From NCBI GenBank assembly GCA_910577765.1, contig CAJTOV010000207.1, positions 1 to 5,163 of the forward strand: a stretch of 5,163 nt of DNA. The letters are read 5' to 3'. Positions 3,747-5,163 of the stretch are shown here, piece after piece (positions within the stretch are counted from its first letter, which is position 1; every line of letters starts with the position of its first letter). The notes beneath the pieces were generated by a model that was not told the origin of the DNA, did not search any database, and was given only the letters and a program-made list of their open reading frames with translations. The DNA comes from an uncultured Lachnospiraceae bacterium (GTDB lineage Bacteria > Bacillota > Clostridia > Lachnospirales > Lachnospiraceae). A program made the position numbers and the translations under genes.

Positions 3747-5163
3747 CTATCTCCCGAAGAAGGTGCCCAGGATTCCCCGGCCAATGCTGGCTCCCAGGTT
3801 CCCTCCCAGACGCTTGCCGAAGCTGCCGCCTACGGTCTTGCCGATCTCATTGCCGATTTCCCGGCCAATGGTGCCGCCTGCGGTCTTGGCCACACTTCCC
3901 ACGGCCCGTTTCCTGGCGTTGGCAGCAGCCTGGCGCTCCCGTTCCTCAGCCTTTAATCTGGCGGCCTCTTCCTTTGCTGCTGCCTTCTCGGCTTCCTTCC
4001 GGGCCTTCTCTTCCTCCTTCAGGCGCTGGGCTTCCTCTTTGGCCTTTTGGGCCGCCTCTTCATCTGCCGCCATCTTTCTCTGGAAGAACTCATAGGCAGA
4101 ATCCCGGTCAATCATGGTCCCGTACCGGGTATGCAGCGGGGTCCCTTCAATCTCTGCCAGGCGTCTGCCTTCACCGATGGGCCCCATCTTGCTCTGGGGC
4201 GGCAGAATCCTGGCCCGCTTAACCACGGAAGGCACACCGTCTTCCTCCAGGAAGGATACCAGGGCTTCCCCGATGCCAAGCTGGGTCAGCACCTTTCGGG
4301 TGTCAAACTCCGGGTTCACCCGGAAGGAATCTGCCGCAGCCTTGACTGCCCGCTGGTCCGCCGGGGTATAGGCATGAAGCGCGTGCTGGATCTTATTGCC
4401 CAGCTGCCCCAGAACCTCATCCGGAATATCGCCGGGGCTCTGGGTGATGAAATACACGCCGATCCCCTTGGACCGGATCAGCTTGACCACCTGTTCGATC
4501 TTGGACAGCAGGGCCTTGGGCGCCCCCTTAAACAGCAGGTGGGCCTCATCGAAGAAGAAGACCATCTTGGGCTTTGCACAGTCCCCGGCCTCAGGCATTA
4601 CCTCAAAAAGCTCCGAAAGCATCCACAGCATGAAGGTGGAGTACATCATGGGATTGCTGATCAGGCTTTCGCTGTGGAGAATGTTGATGATTCCCCGGCT
4701 GTTTCCGTCCATACGGAACCAGTCGTGGATGTCCAGGGCCGGCTCCCCGAAGAACTGATCCCCTCCCTGCTCTTCCAGGGCCACCAGGTTCCGCAGAATG
4801 GCATTGATACTCTGTCTGGGCAGATTGCCGTAGCGGGCGCTGTACTCCCTGCTGTTCTCCCCCACATAATTCAGCATGGCCCGCAGGTCCTTGGTATCCA
4901 GAAGCAGAAGGTCTTCATCGTCTGCAATCCGGAACACAATGGTCAGAATATCGCTCTGGGTATTGTTTAAATCCATTAGCCGTGCCAGAAGCACCGGCCC
5001 CATCTCACTGATGGTGGTCCGCAGAGGCAGTCCCTTTTCCCCGTATATATCCCAGAAGCACACCGGGTAGGCATGGTACTGAAAACCGCAGGCCTCCAGA
5101 CCAAAGGCGGCGGTCCTTGCCTGCATGTCCTCCGAATCCACCCCCGGCTCGCACATACCTGCC
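3747..5163 (-). CDS. HerA-like P-loop NTPase of the DUF853/YjgR family (N-terminus outside window)
   Basis: The frame is open to the right edge; residues before the first visible Met read A-G. By comparison with YjgR-type proteins of about 500 aa, roughly 60 N-terminal residues with the Walker A P-loop lie outside the window. Residues are numbered from the Met at 5156. Walker B is MVFFFDEAHLLF (198-209, D203/E204). The HerA/FtsK-like segment YFITQSPGDIPDEVLGQLGN (235-254) carries sensor Gln239, followed by a TPADQR motif (264-269). A charged Ala/Glu/Lys coiled coil spans about 360-415. The tail (418-469) is Gly-rich with repeated IG/GG spacing and ends RGILGTFFGR. These features fit DUF853, putative ATPases related to the HerA DNA translocase, with no settled physiological role. 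It is probably cytoplasmic. The gene precedes the methyltransferase in one operon. The family assignment is strong; function in DNA handling is inference. Confidence 0.9.
   Translation of the reverse strand, partial: AGMCEPGVDSEDMQARTAAFGLEACGFQYHAYPVCFWDIYGEKGLPLRTTISEMGPVLLARLMDLNNTQSDILTIVFRIADDEDLLLLDTKDLRAMLNYVGENSREYSARYGNLPRQSINAILRNLVALEEQGGDQFFGEPALDIHDWFRMDGNSRGIINILHSESLISNPMMYSTFMLWMLSELFEVMPEAGDCAKPKMVFFFDEAHLLFKGAPKALLSKIEQVVKLIRSKGIGVYFITQSPGDIPDEVLGQLGNKIQHALHAYTPADQRAVKAAADSFRVNPEFDTRKVLTQLGIGEALVSFLEEDGVPSVVKRARILPPQSKMGPIGEGRRLAEIEGTPLHTRYGTMIDRDSAYEFFQRKMAADEEAAQKAKEEAQRLKEEEKARKEAEKAAAKEEAARLKAEERERQAAANARKRAVGSVAKTAGGTIGREIGNEIGKTVGGSFGKRLGGNLGASIGRGILGTFFGR
3751..3755 (-). 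promoter_or_regulatory. Ribosome binding site of the methyltransferase inside the NTPase 3' end
   Basis: GGGAG reads on the minus strand 9 nt before the ATG at 3741 and lies within the last codons of the upstream NTPase gene. The stop-to-start distance is only 5 nt. This favours translational coupling of the two genes on one mRNA. Confidence 0.7.

Overview
The window reads as one strand of a GC-rich Firmicutes chromosome. The best guess is a Lachnospiraceae-type Clostridia, based on gene types, strong GGAGG ribosome binding sites and GC-ending codons in three of the four genes. All four recognisable genes lie on the minus strand, so the biology runs from right to left.

Layout in transcription order: (1) 3747-5163, a DUF853/YjgR-type HerA-like P-loop NTPase, cut by the window edge before its Walker A motif. 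(2) Five bases later, a complete RsmF-type (NOL1/NOP2/Sun) 16S rRNA m5C methyltransferase, 2212-3741, probably translationally coupled to the NTPase gene. (3) A 306-nt gap (1906-2211) with no credible gene, but holding a 124-nt imperfect palindrome. (4) A secreted, probably membrane-anchored D-alanyl-D-alanine carboxypeptidase (low-molecular-mass PBP, DacA/DacF type), 499-1905. Its start is set by a strong Shine-Dalgarno and signal peptide. The reading frame stays open up to 2184, but that extension is rejected. (5) A compact 152-nt structured element, 362-513: a terminal inverted repeat enclosing three abutting hairpins. It covers the last four codons and the stop of the carboxypeptidase. (6) An A-rich stretch and a strong sigma-A-like promoter (295-329), a leader of about 170 nt, and the first 39 codons of an acyl-CoA carboxylase/decarboxylase carboxyltransferase subunit (1-117), cut by the left edge.

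The genes look like housekeeping functions (rRNA modification, peptidoglycan trimming, acyl-CoA carboxylation, a conserved ATPase) and not a defence or mobile system. The NTPase and methyltransferase form one operon. The carboxypeptidase and carboxyltransferase are probably separate units. I found no dedicated new multi-gene system. The less ordinary content is non-coding: the 362-513 element and the 2024-2147 palindrome, both plausible miniature repeats or structured RNAs. In addition, small in-frame GC-rich repeats expand linkers in two of the proteins.
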